From: Deltaproteobacteria bacterium
GTDB lineage: Bacteria; Desulfobacterota; WTBG01
Assembly (NCBI GenBank): GCA_013139225.1
Contig: WTBG01000313.1
Coordinates: 1-13,221 of the forward strand
DNA: 13,221 nucleotides
Direction of reading: 5' to 3'
This document shows, piece after piece, positions 12,938 to 13,221 of this stretch (the stretch's first letter is position 1; each line of letters begins with the position of its first letter). Both the position numbers and the translations under genes were made by a program. The notes below the pieces were generated by a model. The model saw only the letters and a list, made by a program, of their open reading frames with translations, did no database searches and had not been told where the DNA came from.

Positions 12938-13221
12938 GTGGATGTTAGAAATTATATTCAAAAAGATCTGGTAAACTTGAATCTTTTATCTAAGAAAAAA
13001 GAGGATGCTATAAGGGAGATTGCTCAATTGATGCAGAATACCCGAGAGGTAGTTGATTTTGAGAGCTTCCTTGAAGACGTTTTTGAGCGGGAGAGGCTGG
13101 GGACAACTGGTATAGGAGATGAAATAGCCATACCCCATGCCCGCACAGATGCCGTAAATCAATTGATCATTGCTATTGGAAGGTCAACTAATGGCGTGGA
13201 ATTTGAAAGTTTAGATGGTAG
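12938..13221 (+). CDS. PTS EIIA-type (fructose/nitrogen) domain protein, 3' end beyond window
   Basis: The frame starts at a GTG (12938-12940) behind a purine-rich ribosome binding site (gggagaagga) and runs open to the window end, giving 94 residues. The sequence matches the type-2 PTS EIIA domain: an N-terminal helix region (DVRNYIQKDLVNLNLLSKKK), a second helix with REIAQLMQNTREV, and the active-site region LGTTGIGDEIAIPHARTDAV, where H67 is the expected phosphorylated histidine. ESLDG at the end leads into the usual next strand. Such domains either carry phosphate to a sugar permease or, as PtsN-like proteins, act as regulators. No permease is visible, so a regulatory role is plausible but unproven. 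The gene is incomplete only because the window ends. Confidence 0.88.
   Translation, partial: MDVRNYIQKDLVNLNLLSKKKEDAIREIAQLMQNTREVVDFESFLEDVFERERLGTTGIGDEIAIPHARTDAVNQLIIAIGRSTNGVEFESLDG

Overview
The window is a stretch of AT-rich bacterial chromosome (roughly 40% G+C by eye). It holds the conserved ffh-rpsP-khpA-trmD-rplS-rnhB-yraN ribosome/translation cluster, flanked by loosely packed single genes. Protein families point to a Gram-negative, two-membrane bacterium: a large AsmA-type protein, a membrane-anchored alpha/beta hydrolase, FxsA, and a PTS EIIA-type protein. The spacers are full of dispersed intergenic repeats of a style I associate with environmental lineages such as Planctomycetota (Brocadiales), Omnitrophota and Desulfobacterota. 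I cannot assign a phylum from the sequence alone.

Layout: an MBL-fold RNase Z-like hydrolase (3-758) and a small cysteine-rich zinc-binding-type protein (1052-1339) come first. A good sigma70-like promoter (TTGACA-17-TTTAAT, 1392-1420) then precedes ffh (1462-2790). After a 306-nt repeat-filled spacer come rpsP (3097), khpA (3454), trmD (3764), rplS (4534), rnhB (4907) and yraN (5560-5934), all on the + strand. rimM, which commonly sits between khpA and trmD, is absent here. A 341-nt spacer with hairpin repeats leads to a PP-loop tRNA-sulfurtransferase-like gene with a C-terminal putative RNA-binding domain (6276-7292).

Two minus-strand genes follow. One is a small membrane protein of a DIDH-motif (YdjM-like) type at 7477-8010, whose frame is open but has no ATG/GTG/TTG at its N-terminal end. 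The other is an alpha/beta hydrolase (8172-9098). Then come fxsA (+, 9403-9795), an AsmA-family gene (-, 10078-12252), a 685-nt geneless region with several repeats, and the 5' part of a PTS EIIA-type gene (12938 to the window end).

Functionally, the central block serves membrane-protein targeting (Ffh), 30S and 50S assembly (S16, KhpA, L19), tRNA G37 methylation (TrmD), removal of ribonucleotides from DNA (RnhB) and a putative nuclease (YraN). The PP-loop protein probably adds to tRNA modification. I found no clear new multi-gene system, CRISPR array, tRNA, rRNA or transposase. The most notable non-coding signals are helically phased ACTTTAG arrays present in three spacers, two of them as a 42-bp perfect inverted pair about 4.3 kb apart, and a leader shared by rpsP and rplS.
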